A stretch of DNA of 64,000 nucleotides from Streptomyces sp. CB00316 (GCF_001905595.1 NZ_LIXI01000004.1:558001-622000); one strand, 5' to 3'; positions 1 through 10,241 are shown, numbered from the stretch's first letter. The notes: generated from the sequence alone by a model not told the origin. Numbers and translations are program-made.

Positions 1-1159
1 CCGCGCCCGGCCCGCTCAACTTCATCCGGCGGCGCAGCTCCTCCGGTTCGACCGCCGAGCCGCGCTTCTTGACGGTCAGGACGCCCACCTCGCGCTCCCG
101 CAGCAGCGCCTTCAGCTTCTTCATGTTGAACGGCAGCCGGTCGGTGATCTCGTACCCGGAGACGTACGGGGAGGAGTAGGGCACATCGCTCGTGACGTAC
201 GCGATCGTCTCGTCCACCAGCCGCCCGCCGCACCGCTCCACGATGTCGGCGACCAGGTGCGCCCGGATCACCGCACCGTCCGGCTCGTACAGGTAGCGCC
301 CGACCGGGCCCACCGGCGGGGCGGGCAGCGGGGCCGGGGCGGTGAGGGTGGCCCCGGACGGCAGCAGGGTGGCCCGGAACGCACCGGGCGCGAACCCCTC
401 CCCGTACCAGAGCACCGCCTCCTTCACATCGCCGCCGTCCGAGATCCACTCGGCCTCCGCCTCCGGGCCGATCGCCTCGTGCGGGACGCCGGGCGCGATC
501 TTCAGCGCCGCGCGGGGGGCCTTCAGTGCGGCGGCCGTCGCCCACGACAGCGGGGGTGAGTACGCCTCCGGGTCGAAGATCCTGCCCCGGCCGCCGCGCC
601 GGGCCGGGTCCACGAAGACGGCGTCGTACGGAGAGGTGTCGATCTCCGTGACGTCGGCGCACCGCACCTCGATCAGCGCGGCAAGGTCGAGCGCCTCGGC
701 ATTGGCGCGGGCCACCTCGGCGGTGAGCGGGTCGCGGTCCACGGCGAGGACGGCGATCCCGGCACGGGCGAGCGCGATGGCGTCGCCGCCGATGCCGCAG
801 CACAGGTCCGCCACGCTCCGGACGCCGAGCGCGGCGAACCGGGCGGCGCGGTAGGTGGCGACCGAGGTGCGGGTGGCCTGCTCGACACCGTTGGGCGTGA
901 AGTACATCCGGTACGCGTCCCCGGCCCCGAACTTCGCCACCGCCCGCTGCCGCAGCCGCGCCTGGCCGAGCGCCGCCGACACCAGCTCCGCCGGGTGCGT
1001 GCGGCGCAGCCGGGTCGCGGTGGCCAGCTCTTCGGCGGGGTCGTGGTCGCGCAGCTCGGCCAGCAGGTGCTCGCCCTCGAGGGTGCGCAGGGCGGCGAAG
1101 GCGGCGCGGGCGGGGTCGTCGGCCGGAGTGGCGGGGGTCGATGCGTTCACCCGGTCCAT
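1..1159 (-). CDS. Class I SAM-dependent methyltransferase with THUMP-like C-terminal domain (partial)
   Basis: Reading leftwards from an ATG at 1159 the frame stays open to the window edge, so the C-terminus is missing. The N-terminal third is helical; then comes a Rossmann methyltransferase core with motif I as VADLCCGIGGDAIAL and a DRD acidic turn (AVDRDPLT), followed by VFVDPARRGGRGRIFDP, which matches the DPPR-type motif of this actinobacterial family. The last visible part (EVGVLTVKKRGSAVEPEELRR) resembles the THUMP-like domain described at the C-terminus of these enzymes. The substrate is unknown; an RNA methylation role is inferred from the THUMP-like module only. The gene is divergent from the deacetylase gene at 1365. 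The family call is good, the function uncertain. Confidence 0.85.
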   Translation of the reverse strand, partial: MDRVNASTPATPADDPARAAFAALRTLEGEHLLAELRDHDPAEELATATRLRRTHPAELVSAALGQARLRQRAVAKFGAGDAYRMYFTPNGVEQATRTSVATYRAARFAALGVRSVADLCCGIGGDAIALARAGIAVLAVDRDPLTAEVARANAEALDLAALIEVRCADVTEIDTSPYDAVFVDPARRGGRGRIFDPEAYSPPLSWATAAALKAPRAALKIAPGVPHEAIGPEAEAEWISDGGDVKEAVLWYGEGFAPGAFRATLLPSGATLTAPAPLPAPPVGPVGRYLYEPDGAVIRAHLVADIVERCGGRLVDETIAYVTSDVPYSSPYVSGYEITDRLPFNMKKLKALLREREVGVLTVKKRGSAVEPEELRRRMKLSGPGA

Positions 1160-1213
1160 TGTGGCCGGTGCGTGGAGGCGGGCGCCCATGGGCCGACGCG
1201 GGCTCCTACAAAG

Positions 1214-1252
1214 GGCGACGCGTCATCCCTGTAGGCGACGCGTCACCCCTGT
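1214..1252. repeat. Two direct 19-bp repeats containing GACGCGTC palindromes
   Basis: Copies at 1214-1232 and 1234-1252 differ at one position (T/C) and start 20 bp apart. Each contains the palindrome GACGCGTC. They lie in the divergent promoter region between the methyltransferase and the deacetylase gene, so a tandem regulator-binding site is possible; this is an inference from position and symmetry. Confidence 0.5.
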
Positions 1253-1364
1253 GGGCCGGTCGGGGGACGGGCCCGGACCTCTCGCGGTGTCGGGGCGGGA
1301 GGCGGCCGGGTGGCTGGCAGGATGCGGCGCCATGCAGCTAGTACGACAAAAAGGAAAATCACCC

Positions 1365-2288
1365 ATGAAGCGGCATCGGCCGGTCTCCGTCGTGCTGGCG
1401 GCCCTCCTGGCCGCCACCGTCACCTCCGCCTGCGCGTCGGAGGCGGTCGGTGGCGGCGCGGGCGCCCCGGGCGGCCCGGCGAAGCCCGCCGCCGGACAGC
1501 ACGGCGAGGCCGCCCCGCAGGCCGGGCCCGCCCGCGCCCTGGACACGTACGCCGAGGAGGTCAAGCGGAAACAGGCCGCACGGGCCGTCGCCGCGAAGAA
1601 GTGGGGGCTGGCCAAGACCCCGCTCGCCGCCCCCGAACCGCCGAAGGTGAAGCCGCGCATCACCACCCGTAAGGGGTTCGAGGTCCGGGACGACGAAGGG
1701 CTGCCGCCCGTCTTCACCACCGTCCCCACCAAGGAGAAGATCGTCTTCCTCACCATGGACGACGGGGCGGAGAAGGACCCCGCGCTGCTGCGGATGATGA
1801 CCGAACTGGACATCCCCTACAGCGCCTTCCTGAGCGACTACGTCATCAACGACGACTACGGGTACTTCAAGCAGATGCAGAAGCGCGGGGTGGTCATCAG
1901 CAACCACACGCTCAACCACCGCTATCTGCCCGGCCTCTCCTACGCCGAGCAGAAGCGGGAGATCTGCGGCCAGCAGGAGAAGATCCTCAAGAACTACGGG
2001 AAGCGGCCCACCCTCTTCCGCCCGCCCTACGGGAACTACAACCGCGACACCCTCGTCGTCGCCAAGTCCTGCGGCATCACCGCCGTACCCCTGTGGTCCG
2101 CCGAGGCCTTCGCCGACCACATGGAGTGGCGCGAGTGGGACCGGGATCTCCACCCCGGCGACATCGTCCTCACCCACTTCCGGGGCAAGGGCGACTGGAA
2201 GGGCACGATGCCCGACATGATCCGCCTGGTCATGAAGACCGTCACGGACAAGGGGTACGCGGTGGCGAAGCTGGAGGACTACGTCTGA
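1365..2288 (+). CDS. Polysaccharide deacetylase lipoprotein (NodB/CE4 family)
   Basis: 307 residues. The ATG at 1365 is preceded by AAGGA about ten bases upstream; an upstream in-frame ATG at 1332 has no ribosome binding site. An N-terminal basic and hydrophobic signal ends in TSAC, consistent with a lipobox and lipid anchoring outside the membrane. The CE4 metal-dependent deacetylase motifs are visible in order: TMDDG (motif 1, usually TFDDG), HTLNH (motif 2), RPPYG (motif 3) and a late LTH (motif 5). The family removes acyl groups from cell-wall or other polysaccharides; the particular substrate cannot be told. A low-complexity Ala/Gly/Pro linker joins the lipid anchor to the catalytic domain. 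Confidence 0.88.
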   Translation: MKRHRPVSVVLAALLAATVTSACASEAVGGGAGAPGGPAKPAAGQHGEAAPQAGPARALDTYAEEVKRKQAARAVAAKKWGLAKTPLAAPEPPKVKPRITTRKGFEVRDDEGLPPVFTTVPTKEKIVFLTMDDGAEKDPALLRMMTELDIPYSAFLSDYVINDDYGYFKQMQKRGVVISNHTLNHRYLPGLSYAEQKREICGQQEKILKNYGKRPTLFRPPYGNYNRDTLVVAKSCGITAVPLWSAEAFADHMEWREWDRDLHPGDIVLTHFRGKGDWKGTMPDMIRLVMKTVTDKGYAVAKLEDYV

Positions 2289-2300
2289 GCCCCGCCTGCC

Positions 2301-2603
2301 CTACGTACGCCGTCTGACCCTCGCCTCCCCGGCGTACGAACCCCGAGAACGGCGACGGGGACCCAGTCCGTGCCGGGGAGCGGGCGGGGGAGCCGACCCC
2401 TGGGCGGCGGCCGTCTCGTAGGGCCGTGCCCAGGCGCGCAGCCCCAGCCCCAGGAGGAGCGGGACGCGGACCGCCACCTCCACGAACACCAGGAAAAGCC
2501 CCAGCAGCGGATCCGCGCACCCGCCGGGTTCCGGCGCATCCTGACGCGCCGCCACGGCTCTCTCGGCCGGTCGTCCGGGCGGGCGGCGCTCGGGATGCGT
2601 CAT
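2301..2603 (-). CDS. Small hypothetical membrane protein
   Basis: 100 residues from the ATG at 2603; GGAG lies immediately next to the start codon, which is poor spacing. The middle (roughly residues 31-55, [20 protein letters not shown]) is one clear membrane helix, flanked by a Pro/Arg-rich N-terminus and a basic Ala/Pro/Arg-rich tail. It lies between the deacetylase gene (convergent) and the chaperonin promoter (divergent). No family is recognised. Codon use fits a Streptomyces gene but the short length and weak start leave some doubt. Confidence 0.5.
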   Translation of the reverse strand: MTHPERRPPGRPAERAVAARQDAPEPGGCADPLLGLFLVFVEVAVRVPLLLGLGLRAWARPYETAAAQGSAPPPAPRHGLGPRRRSRGSYAGEARVRRRT

Positions 2604-2698
2604 CTCCGTACCGTCGTACGGAACGCGAAGCTCTGTCCCGGCGTTGTCCGGACGGCGATCCGACGGAGCCCCGATCGAGACGGCGCGAGGGCGGTGAA

Positions 2699-2725
2699 TT
2701 GGCACTCCGCTTGACCGAGTGCTAA
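2699..2725 (+). promoter_or_regulatory. CIRCE operator 1 (HrcA site) overlapping the groES promoter
   Basis: TTGGCACTC - 9 nt - GAGTGCTAA matches the CIRCE consensus (TTAGCACTC-N9-GAGTGCTAA) with one change. The spacer carries TTGACC (2711-2716), a good -35 hexamer, and CATAGT at 2733-2738 is placed 16 bp downstream as -10, so HrcA bound here would cover the -35 region. Confidence 0.92.
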
Positions 2726-2745
2726 CCGCGGTCATAGTCTCAGGT

Positions 2746-2772
2746 CTGGCACTCCCCCCTGGAGAGTGCCAG
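2746..2772 (+). promoter_or_regulatory. CIRCE operator 2
   Basis: CTGGCACTC - 9 nt - GAGTGCCAG is a second perfect 9-9-9 inverted repeat of the CIRCE type, placed just downstream of the predicted transcription start and before groES. Paired CIRCE elements ahead of groES-groEL1 are known from Streptomyces and bind the heat-shock repressor HrcA. Confidence 0.9.
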
Positions 2773-2883
2773 CACCACACTGTGCGACAGGGCAGGTCCG
2801 GCACCCGCGACGACGGATCGGTCTCTGGTCGCCGCCCACTGACTGCTAAACCCCGTGAGATCTCCGAAGGGGGAGACCGGATC

Positions 2884-3192
2884 GTGTCGACCACCAGCTC
2901 CAAGGTTGCGATCAAGCCGCTTGAGGACCGCATTGTGGTCCAGCCGCTCGACGCTGAGCAGACCACGGCTTCCGGCCTGGTCATTCCGGACACCGCGAAG
3001 GAGAAGCCCCAGGAGGGCGTCGTCCTCGCCGTGGGCCCGGGCCGCTTCGAGAACGGCGAGCGTCTTCCGCTCGACGTCAAGACCGGCGACGTCGTCCTGT
3101 ACAGCAAGTACGGCGGCACCGAGGTGAAGTACAACGGCGAGGAGTACCTCGTCCTCTCGGCCCGCGACGTCCTCGCGATCATCGAGAAGTAA
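2884..3192 (+). CDS. groES: Co-chaperonin GroES (Cpn10)
   Basis: 102 residues, GTG start at 2884 chosen because GGGGGAG lies 8-10 bases upstream and the product begins at the usual place for the family. The Cpn10 signatures [12 protein letters not shown] near the start, the mobile-loop region ([11 protein letters not shown]), [26 protein letters not shown] and the ending VLAIIEK are all intact. GroES caps the GroEL cage and drives release of folding clients in the cytoplasm. It lies 99 bp upstream of groEL1 and behind two CIRCE operators, so heat induction through HrcA is expected. Confidence 0.98.
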   Translation: MSTTSSKVAIKPLEDRIVVQPLDAEQTTASGLVIPDTAKEKPQEGVVLAVGPGRFENGERLPLDVKTGDVVLYSKYGGTEVKYNGEEYLVLSARDVLAIIEK

Positions 3193-3285
3193 TTCACCCA
3201 CGTTTGCTTGTGTTCTGCGCCCCTGGCCCCCTGCGAAATAACTAGCCGGGTGGCGAGGGGCGCAGTTCGTTCGAGAGGGAAGTAA

Positions 3286-4917
<1,632 letters not shown>

Positions 4918-5000
4918 TACGCGCAGCGCCTACTGGTAGCCGCAGTACCTTTCGGTACGCCTGAGGCCCGGTACCCCCGTCGCGGGGGCTTGGGTTCTAA

Positions 5001-5043
5001 CGGTCCTCGCAACACCCGCGATCTGCGGGAGTTGCGAGGACCG
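5001..5043 (+). terminator. groEL1 terminator
   Basis: CGGTCCTCGCAAC (5001-5013) pairs perfectly with GTTGCGAGGACCG (5031-5043); the loop contains a further CCCGC/GCGGG pairing. A smaller GC hairpin (CCCCCG-TCG-CGGGGG, 4974-4988) precedes it. No U-tract is present, as is common in Streptomyces. Confidence 0.85.
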
Positions 5044-5116
5044 TGGCCGTTGAGCGGCAGCCGGTCATGTCGTTCGGCTCGGAGGGTCCGGTACGGACCG
5101 GCGAGACCCGCCGCGC

Positions 5117-5890
5117 CTACTGGGGCCCGTACTTGCGTCCCGTACGCGAGGTGACCCCGCCCAACAGGCTGCGCGGCGTCACCTTGACCAGCCCCATCAA
5201 CGCCTTGTAGCGCGGGTCCGGGATCGACACCGACTTTCCCCGGGCCAGGTCGGTCAGGGCCGAGACCACCAGCTTGTCCGCGTCCAGCCACATCCACCCG
5301 GGGATGTTGCCGGTGCCCATCCCGGCCCGCTCGTGGAACTCCGTACGGACGAAGCCCGGGCACAGCGCCATCAGCCGCACCCCCGACCCGGCCAGGTCCT
5401 TCGCCGCCCCCTGGGTGAACTGCACGACCCAGGCCTTGGACGCCCCGTACGTGCCGCGCGGCACGAACGCCGCGACGGACGCCACATTGATCACCCCGCC
5501 CCGGCCGCGCTCCTTCATGCCCGTGGCGGCGGCCGAGGTCAGCCGCAGCACCGCCTCGCAGTGCACCTTCAGCATCGTCAGCTCGTCGGCCATGGGCACT
5601 TCCAGGTAGCGCCCCTTGTTGCCGAACCCGGCGTTGTTGACCAGCAGATCGACCGGGTGCGTGCGGTCCGCGAGCCGCTTCTCGACCGCCTCGATCCCGG
5701 CGTCCGTGGACAGGTCCGCACGCAGCACCTCGGCCTCGATGCCGTGTCGGTCGTGCAGTTCGGTGGCCTGCTCGCGCAGCCGGGCGGTGTCACGGGCCAC
5801 CAGCACCAGGTTGTGCCCCTGGCCCGCGAGCCGCCGCGCGAAGGCCGCCCCGATGCCCGCCGTCGCGCCTGTAATCAGTGCAGTCGTCAT
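5117..5890 (-). CDS. Short-chain dehydrogenase/reductase (SDR)
   Basis: 257 residues from the ATG at 5890, which puts the NAD(P)-binding TGATAGIG motif at residues 7-14 as in classical SDRs; an in-frame extension to 5929 exists but is Pro-rich and unlikely. NNAG (85-88) and the catalytic Ser138, Tyr148 and Lys152 (YGASK) are present. The C-terminus is basic. The family oxidises or reduces alcohols and ketones; the substrate is unknown. There is no clear ribosome binding site, so the mRNA may be leaderless. It stands alone, convergent with groEL1. Confidence 0.9.
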   Translation of the reverse strand: MTTALITGATAGIGAAFARRLAGQGHNLVLVARDTARLREQATELHDRHGIEAEVLRADLSTDAGIEAVEKRLADRTHPVDLLVNNAGFGNKGRYLEVPMADELTMLKVHCEAVLRLTSAAATGMKERGRGGVINVASVAAFVPRGTYGASKAWVVQFTQGAAKDLAGSGVRLMALCPGFVRTEFHERAGMGTGNIPGWMWLDADKLVVSALTDLARGKSVSIPDPRYKALMGLVKVTPRSLLGGVTSRTGRKYGPQ

Positions 5891-5962
5891 ACGCGGCACG
5901 TTAGTGCCCCGCGGGCCCGGGGGTTTCACCCGCCCGCCGCCTAGAAGCGGCGGGCGGGCGGG

Positions 5963-7540
5963 TCAGGGCCGGGCGGGGGCGAAGGACAGCATGCGGGCCT
6001 GGCGCTCGGTGTCGAGGCCGCTCACGCCCGACGACGTGACGACCACCCGGCCGTCCACATAGGCCAGCCGCCCGCCGCTCATCCTGGCCTCGGGCGCCGC
6101 GGCCGCGGCCGGGTGCCGCAGGAGCACCTTCTCCGTGCCCGCACCGCCCGGGCCCATGAGGAAGGTCCGGCCGGGCCGGCTTGATGACGCCGACTCGTAG
6201 ACGAGCGCGGCCCTGCCCTTCTCCGCGCGCAGGGGATGCAGCGCACGGAGCGGGTCGTCGGACTTGACGCCCCACACGAACTCGCCGGTGGCCAGGTCGT
6301 ACACGCCGACCCTGCCGGTGCCGCCCAGGACGACGTGGTCCGGGCCGGCCGCGGTGCCCCGGCAGGGCTGGATCTCGCCGCCGGACCCGCTTCCGGCGCA
6401 GTGCTCGAACCCCTTCTCCCGCGGGTCGATGGTGGTGCGGAGCTTCCCCTCGGCGCCGAGGGCGACGACGCGCCAGTCGGTCGTGGTGTCCCCGGCGTTC
6501 ACGGTGGTGAAGACGACCGGGTCGACCGAGATCAGGCTGCCGAACTTCCAGCCGGGCGTGGTCCGGTGGCGCCACAGGACCTTGCCGGTGCGCGGGTCGA
6601 TCTCGCGGAGCTGGCTGTAGTTCTTGCTCCGGTCCATGGAGATCGCGCAGTCGGAGCTCACCAGGAGCCGGGATCCGCCCGCCACGTCGTCCGGGTAGCA
6701 CTTCCCCGGGTTCTCCCACGGGATGTCGTAGAGCTCGGTCCCGTCACCGACCCGGTAGGCGGTGGCCTTCATGCTCCGGGCGATCGCGAACGTACCGCCG
6801 CTGATGGCGCTGTACACGATGAACGAGTTGTCCCCGGAGCCGGTTTCGGGGAGCTTCTTGTGCCACCCCTGCTTCCCGGTCCTCAGGTCGATCATCTGGA
6901 GCTGGTTGCACCGGTTCCCCCGCTCGTCGTCGGGCCTCTCCTGGCGGACGATCACGACCTTGCCGTCCGGAGCGGGGTTGGCCGGTGTCTCGCAGACGGC
7001 GGTGGGCAACGGCACGCTCCAGAGCTCGGCGCCGTCCGAGAGCCGGTAGGCCGCGACCTTCCGGTGCAGCGCCTGGACGACCGCGCCGTCGACGGTCCAC
7101 AGGTCATGGGCCCGGTGGTTCCCACTGGGCAGATCCGTCTTGTCGTCCACGATCCACGCCGTCGCGTCTCCCGGCTTCCGCGCGGCGTCGATCTCCGCCG
7201 TCGTCGGGATCCGCTGCGGCTGCGGAGTGCGGACGGCGGGGGCACCGGACGGGGGCGCCGGCGAGGCGGGGGCGGAAGGGGCCGGGTCGGGCGACTCCTT
7301 CGCCACCGGCGCGGCGGACCGGCCCCACCTCCCGTCGGTGACGGCGTACACCCCGCCCGCCGCGGCGACGAGCAGGAGCACGACGGCGACGGCGAGGACC
7401 GGCGCCCCGCCGAAGCGCCGGCGACGGGGTGGCGGTGGCGGTCCGGGCGGGGGCCCGGAGCCGTCCTGCGCGTACGGGTTGCCGGGTACGGGCTGCTGCG
7501 GCGGGCCCGGTGTGTACCAGGGCTGCGGCCGGTCGGTCAC
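5963..7540 (-). CDS. Membrane-anchored PQQ-like beta-propeller protein
   Basis: 525 residues from a GTG at 7540, with GGGGGGAAG well spaced upstream; the frame extends to 7693 but lacks signals there. A Pro/Gly-rich cytoplasmic N-terminus is followed by RRRR and one membrane helix (about residues 48-70), a Pro/Ala linker, and then repeated blades with Trp-rich turns such as LWSVPLP, GKQGWHKKL and GKVLWRHRT, typical of the PQQ-like propeller family (BamB-like repeats). The propeller probably lies outside the membrane. Such Streptomyces proteins have no assigned activity; many resemble sensor or ligand-binding domains of kinases. Confidence 0.8.
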   Translation of the reverse strand: MTDRPQPWYTPGPPQQPVPGNPYAQDGSGPPPGPPPPPRRRRFGGAPVLAVAVVLLLVAAAGGVYAVTDGRWGRSAAPVAKESPDPAPSAPASPAPPSGAPAVRTPQPQRIPTTAEIDAARKPGDATAWIVDDKTDLPSGNHRAHDLWTVDGAVVQALHRKVAAYRLSDGAELWSVPLPTAVCETPANPAPDGKVVIVRQERPDDERGNRCNQLQMIDLRTGKQGWHKKLPETGSGDNSFIVYSAISGGTFAIARSMKATAYRVGDGTELYDIPWENPGKCYPDDVAGGSRLLVSSDCAISMDRSKNYSQLREIDPRTGKVLWRHRTTPGWKFGSLISVDPVVFTTVNAGDTTTDWRVVALGAEGKLRTTIDPREKGFEHCAGSGSGGEIQPCRGTAAGPDHVVLGGTGRVGVYDLATGEFVWGVKSDDPLRALHPLRAEKGRAALVYESASSSRPGRTFLMGPGGAGTEKVLLRHPAAAAAPEARMSGGRLAYVDGRVVVTSSGVSGLDTERQARMLSFAPARP

Positions 7541-7552
7541 GAATCTTCCCCC

Positions 7553-7584
7553 CTGAGACGTGCTGCGTCTGAGACGTGCTGCGT
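7553..7584. repeat. Tandem duplication of 16 bp upstream of the propeller gene
   Basis: CTGAGACGTGCTGCGT occurs twice head to tail (7553-7568 and 7569-7584) just upstream of the ribosome binding site of the minus-strand gene ending at 5963. It may be a recent slippage duplication or a doubled regulator site. Confidence 0.6.
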
Positions 7585-7711
7585 CGCTCCGCCGACGGCT
7601 CGACCGAGCACGGTCACCAGTGGGGGACGCGCCGCGCGCCGGCGCAGTTCCCCTCAACGGCGCGCCCCCGTAGGGCCGATGGCTCCCCGCCACACGGCCC
7701 GGGCGACGCCC

Positions 7712-8380
7712 TCAGCCCTGGGCCGCCATGTACCCCCGCGCCGTGCGCAGCGCCTCGGGGTGCAGGGCCGACGCGGCGGCCAGCAGGGACGGCAGCAGGG
7801 TGCGCTCGGTCGTGACGGCCCGGAACTGCAGGGCCGCGGTGATCTCGTGGTCCGGGCGGTGCACGATCTCGACGGGGTCGCCGGCCCGGATCGTGCCTGG
7901 CTCGATCACCCGCAGATACGCGCCGGTCACCGCCTCCTGGGTGAACCGCCGCACCCACTTCTCCTCCTTGATGTGGTCGGCGAACGTCCGGCACGGGATA
8001 CGTCCGGAGGTCACCTCCAGCAGCAGTTCGGCCCCCACCCGCCAGCGCTCACCGATCAGCGCGCCGCTCACATCGACCCCGACGGTGGTCAGGTTCTCGC
8101 CGAACGAACCGTTCCCCAGCTCCCGGCCGCCCAGCTGACGCTCCCAGGCGTCCAGCTCCTCCCGCGCGAAGGCGTACACGGCCTGGTCGCTGCCGCCGTG
8201 GTTGCGCAGGTCGCAGACCGCGTCCCCGGCGAGCCCGCTGCCGCCCGTCCCCTTGGGGCCGGGATCGGAGACCCGCACGGCCCCCTCGAACGGCCGTTTG
8301 TCGATCCCGGACAGACCGCCGGGACCTCCGGCGGAGGGGAGAGGGGCGGGCCGGCCGACATTCACGCTCAGCAATCTCAT
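7712..8380 (-). CDS. MOSC domain-containing protein (YiiM-like)
   Basis: 222 residues from the ATG at 8380 (MRLLSVNVG); a GTG three codons further upstream is an alternative. The MOSC signature is present: KRP near the start, DLRNHGGSDQAVYAF, FGENLTT, and the conserved cysteine in TSGRIPCRTF. MOSC domains are sulfur-carrier modules related to the molybdenum-cofactor sulfurase C-terminus; stand-alone YiiM-type proteins help detoxify N-hydroxylated substrates. The gene is divergent from the LysR gene at 8462 with only 81 bp between the starts, so control by that regulator is plausible. Confidence 0.9.
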   Translation of the reverse strand: MRLLSVNVGRPAPLPSAGGPGGLSGIDKRPFEGAVRVSDPGPKGTGGSGLAGDAVCDLRNHGGSDQAVYAFAREELDAWERQLGGRELGNGSFGENLTTVGVDVSGALIGERWRVGAELLLEVTSGRIPCRTFADHIKEEKWVRRFTQEAVTGAYLRVIEPGTIRAGDPVEIVHRPDHEITAALQFRAVTTERTLLPSLLAAASALHPEALRTARGYMAAQG

Positions 8381-8461
8381 GAGGGTCACGCTAATGGCTC
8401 AACCCTCAAAGGGGTACGTCATTAATTCGCCTCCCACCCAAGAAGCTCTTATGGTGGAGGC

Positions 8462-9352
8462 GTGATCGAAGCACGCCACCTCCGCGTCCTGCGCGCCGTC
8501 GCCACCACCGGCTCGTTCTCCGCCGCCGCCCGCGAACTCGGCTGCACCCAGCCCGCGGTGAGCCAGCAGATGAAGGCCCTGGAGTCCTCCGCCGGCACCA
8601 CCCTGCTGATCCGCACCGGCCGCGAGATGCGCCTCACCCAGGCGGGCGAGGCGCTCGTGCGGCACGCCTCCGGCATCCTCGCCGGGCTGACCGCCGCCGA
8701 GGAGGAGGTCGCCGCCATCGCCGGGCTGCGGGCCGGTCGGGTCCGGCTCGTCTCCTTCCCCAGCGGCAGCTCCACCCTGGTCCCCGGCGCGCTGGCGGCC
8801 CTGCGGGCGGAGCACCCCGGGACCAGGGTCTCGCTGGTCGAGGCCGAACCGCCGCGCTCGGTCGACCTGTTGCGCGACGGCGACTGCGACATCGCGCTGG
8901 CCTTCCGGTACGGCACCACCGGCGGTGAATGGGACGACCTGGTGGTCCGGCCTCTGCTCACCGACCGGCTGATCGGCCTGGTTCCGGACGGGCACCGGCT
9001 GGCGGACGCGTCGAGCGTGTCCATCGGTGAGCTGGCGGAAGAGTCGTGGATCGCGGGCTGCCCGCGCTGCCGCCGACAGCTGGTGGAGGTCTGCGAGGCG
9101 TCCGGGTTCACCCCTCGGATCGACTTCGCGACCGACGACTACCCGGCGGTGATGGGCCTGGTGGGGGCCGGGCTCGGCGTGGCGGTGCTGCCCGAGCTGG
9201 CGGTGGAGTCGGTGCGGCCCAAGGGGGCCCGGACCGTGGCGGTGGAGCCCGCGATCGAGCGGGAGATCGTGGCGCTCACCCTGCCGGACCTGGCCCGGGT
9301 CCCGGCGGTGGCGGCCACTCTGGATCAGCTGTCCCTGGCGGCCGCGCGCTGA
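8462..9352 (+). CDS. LysR-family transcriptional regulator
   Basis: 296 residues with a GTG start at 8462; GGAGG is only one base away, so translation initiation is unusual or the mRNA starts close by. The N-terminal winged helix-turn-helix (ARHLRVLRAVATTGSFSAAA, then CTQPAVSQQMKALE) is textbook LysR, followed by a substrate-binding domain (residues about 90-295) of periplasmic-binding-protein type. The family usually controls the divergently transcribed neighbour, here the MOSC gene. The inducer is not predictable. Confidence 0.93.
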   Translation: MIEARHLRVLRAVATTGSFSAAARELGCTQPAVSQQMKALESSAGTTLLIRTGREMRLTQAGEALVRHASGILAGLTAAEEEVAAIAGLRAGRVRLVSFPSGSSTLVPGALAALRAEHPGTRVSLVEAEPPRSVDLLRDGDCDIALAFRYGTTGGEWDDLVVRPLLTDRLIGLVPDGHRLADASSVSIGELAEESWIAGCPRCRRQLVEVCEASGFTPRIDFATDDYPAVMGLVGAGLGVAVLPELAVESVRPKGARTVAVEPAIEREIVALTLPDLARVPAVAATLDQLSLAAAR

Positions 9353-9448
9353 GGGGCTGCGTCACAGGGGGCGTGGTGCGGAGGGACCGTATCGGTGCAG
9401 AGGGGCCGCATTGAGCAAACGTTTCTGCGTTCGACCGGCCCCGGGCTG

Positions 9449-9790
9449 TCAGGTCGGGCGCGAGCCTGTCGTGGCCGTGGTGACGCCCGAGGGCGCCGCG
9501 GTGATCAGTCTGGTTCTGGCCCTCCCCATGAGCTCTTCGCGCTCGTCCTCGGTCAGGCCGCCCCACACTCCGTAGGGCTCCCGTACGGCCAGGGCGTGGG
9601 CCGCGCACTCGGCGCGTACCGGGCACCGCATGCACACCTCCTTCGCGGAGGTCTCACGAGCGCTGCGGGCGGCGCCGCGCTCACCTTCGGGATGGAAGAA
9701 CAGGGAACTGTCGACACCTCGGCAGGCGGCGAGCAGCTGCCAGTCCCACAGGTCTGCGTTGGGTCCGGGAAGGCGGGAGAAATCTGCCAT
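9449..9790 (-). CDS. WhiB-like (Wbl) iron-sulfur transcription factor
   Basis: 113 residues from the ATG at 9790 with GAGGGG seven bases upstream. The four cluster-binding cysteines are visible (AACRG, then CMRC and AEC; spacing C-x2-C-x5-C for the last three), followed by the WhiB-specific turn GVWGG and a basic tail (RARTRL). Wbl proteins bind a 4Fe-4S cluster and region 4 of the principal sigma factor. It lies divergent from bldM with about 450 bp between starts, the same neighbourhood as whiB3 near groEL1 and sigD in M. tuberculosis. The particular Wbl paralogue name cannot be assigned safely. Confidence 0.95.
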   Translation of the reverse strand: MADFSRLPGPNADLWDWQLLAACRGVDSSLFFHPEGERGAARSARETSAKEVCMRCPVRAECAAHALAVREPYGVWGGLTEDEREELMGRARTRLITAAPSGVTTATTGSRPT

Positions 9791-10017
9791 TGCGCTTGTC
9801 CCCTCGAAGCCGTGCTGCGTCGGAAGCGGCATCCTCGACCGCCGGGGAACCGGCGATCCGTGATCGGCGATCGTCTCTTCGGTGACCTGAGTCTCGACCG
9901 TACATCTGTGGTGCTAGTAGATGTAAATATGACTGTTTGCGAATCTAGCCACAGACACCCTTAAAAGGGAAGAAATCTCGCCAAATAGGGCAAGCAGGGG
10001 AGTGAAGATTCGGTTGA

Positions 10018-10030
10018 CGGGTGAATCACC
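10018..10030. promoter_or_regulatory. Possible BldD-type palindrome upstream of bldM
   Basis: GGGTGAATCACCC is a perfect inverted repeat resembling the BldD half-sites (GTGA...TCAC), with a further AGTGA at about 10001. bldM is a known BldD-regulon member, so an operator here is reasonable, but the motif is short and degenerate. Confidence 0.4.
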
Positions 10031-10090
10031 CGCGTCGCTCTCCTCCGTGTGCGGGCCCTCACGTAGAGTGCCGAACCCGAAGGTCCGACC

Positions 10091-10118
10091 CGTAACTCTT
10101 TCGAGTGACCATCGTTAA
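10091..10118 (+). promoter_or_regulatory. SigBldN-type promoter of bldM
   Basis: CGTAAC (10091-10096) and CGTTAA (10113-10118) are separated by exactly 16 bp, one base off the SigBldN consensus CGTAAC-N16-CGTTGA. bldM is an established SigBldN target. The start of transcription would lie about 115 bp upstream of the coding start. Confidence 0.8.
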
Positions 10119-10241
10119 GAGGGCGGATGCGGTTGACGGAGAACGAGCTCGGGCACATGTCCGAAGGGGTCAACCGCACAGGTGACGACTTGTATCAGCC
10201 TGGAGGCTCAAGGTGACGCGCATCAGCTGCGGAGGACGGTC

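Noticed and set aside
855..1364. Upstream extension of the deacetylase frame
   Set aside because: It is antisense to the methyltransferase gene; the signal peptide and ribosome binding site fix the start at 1365.
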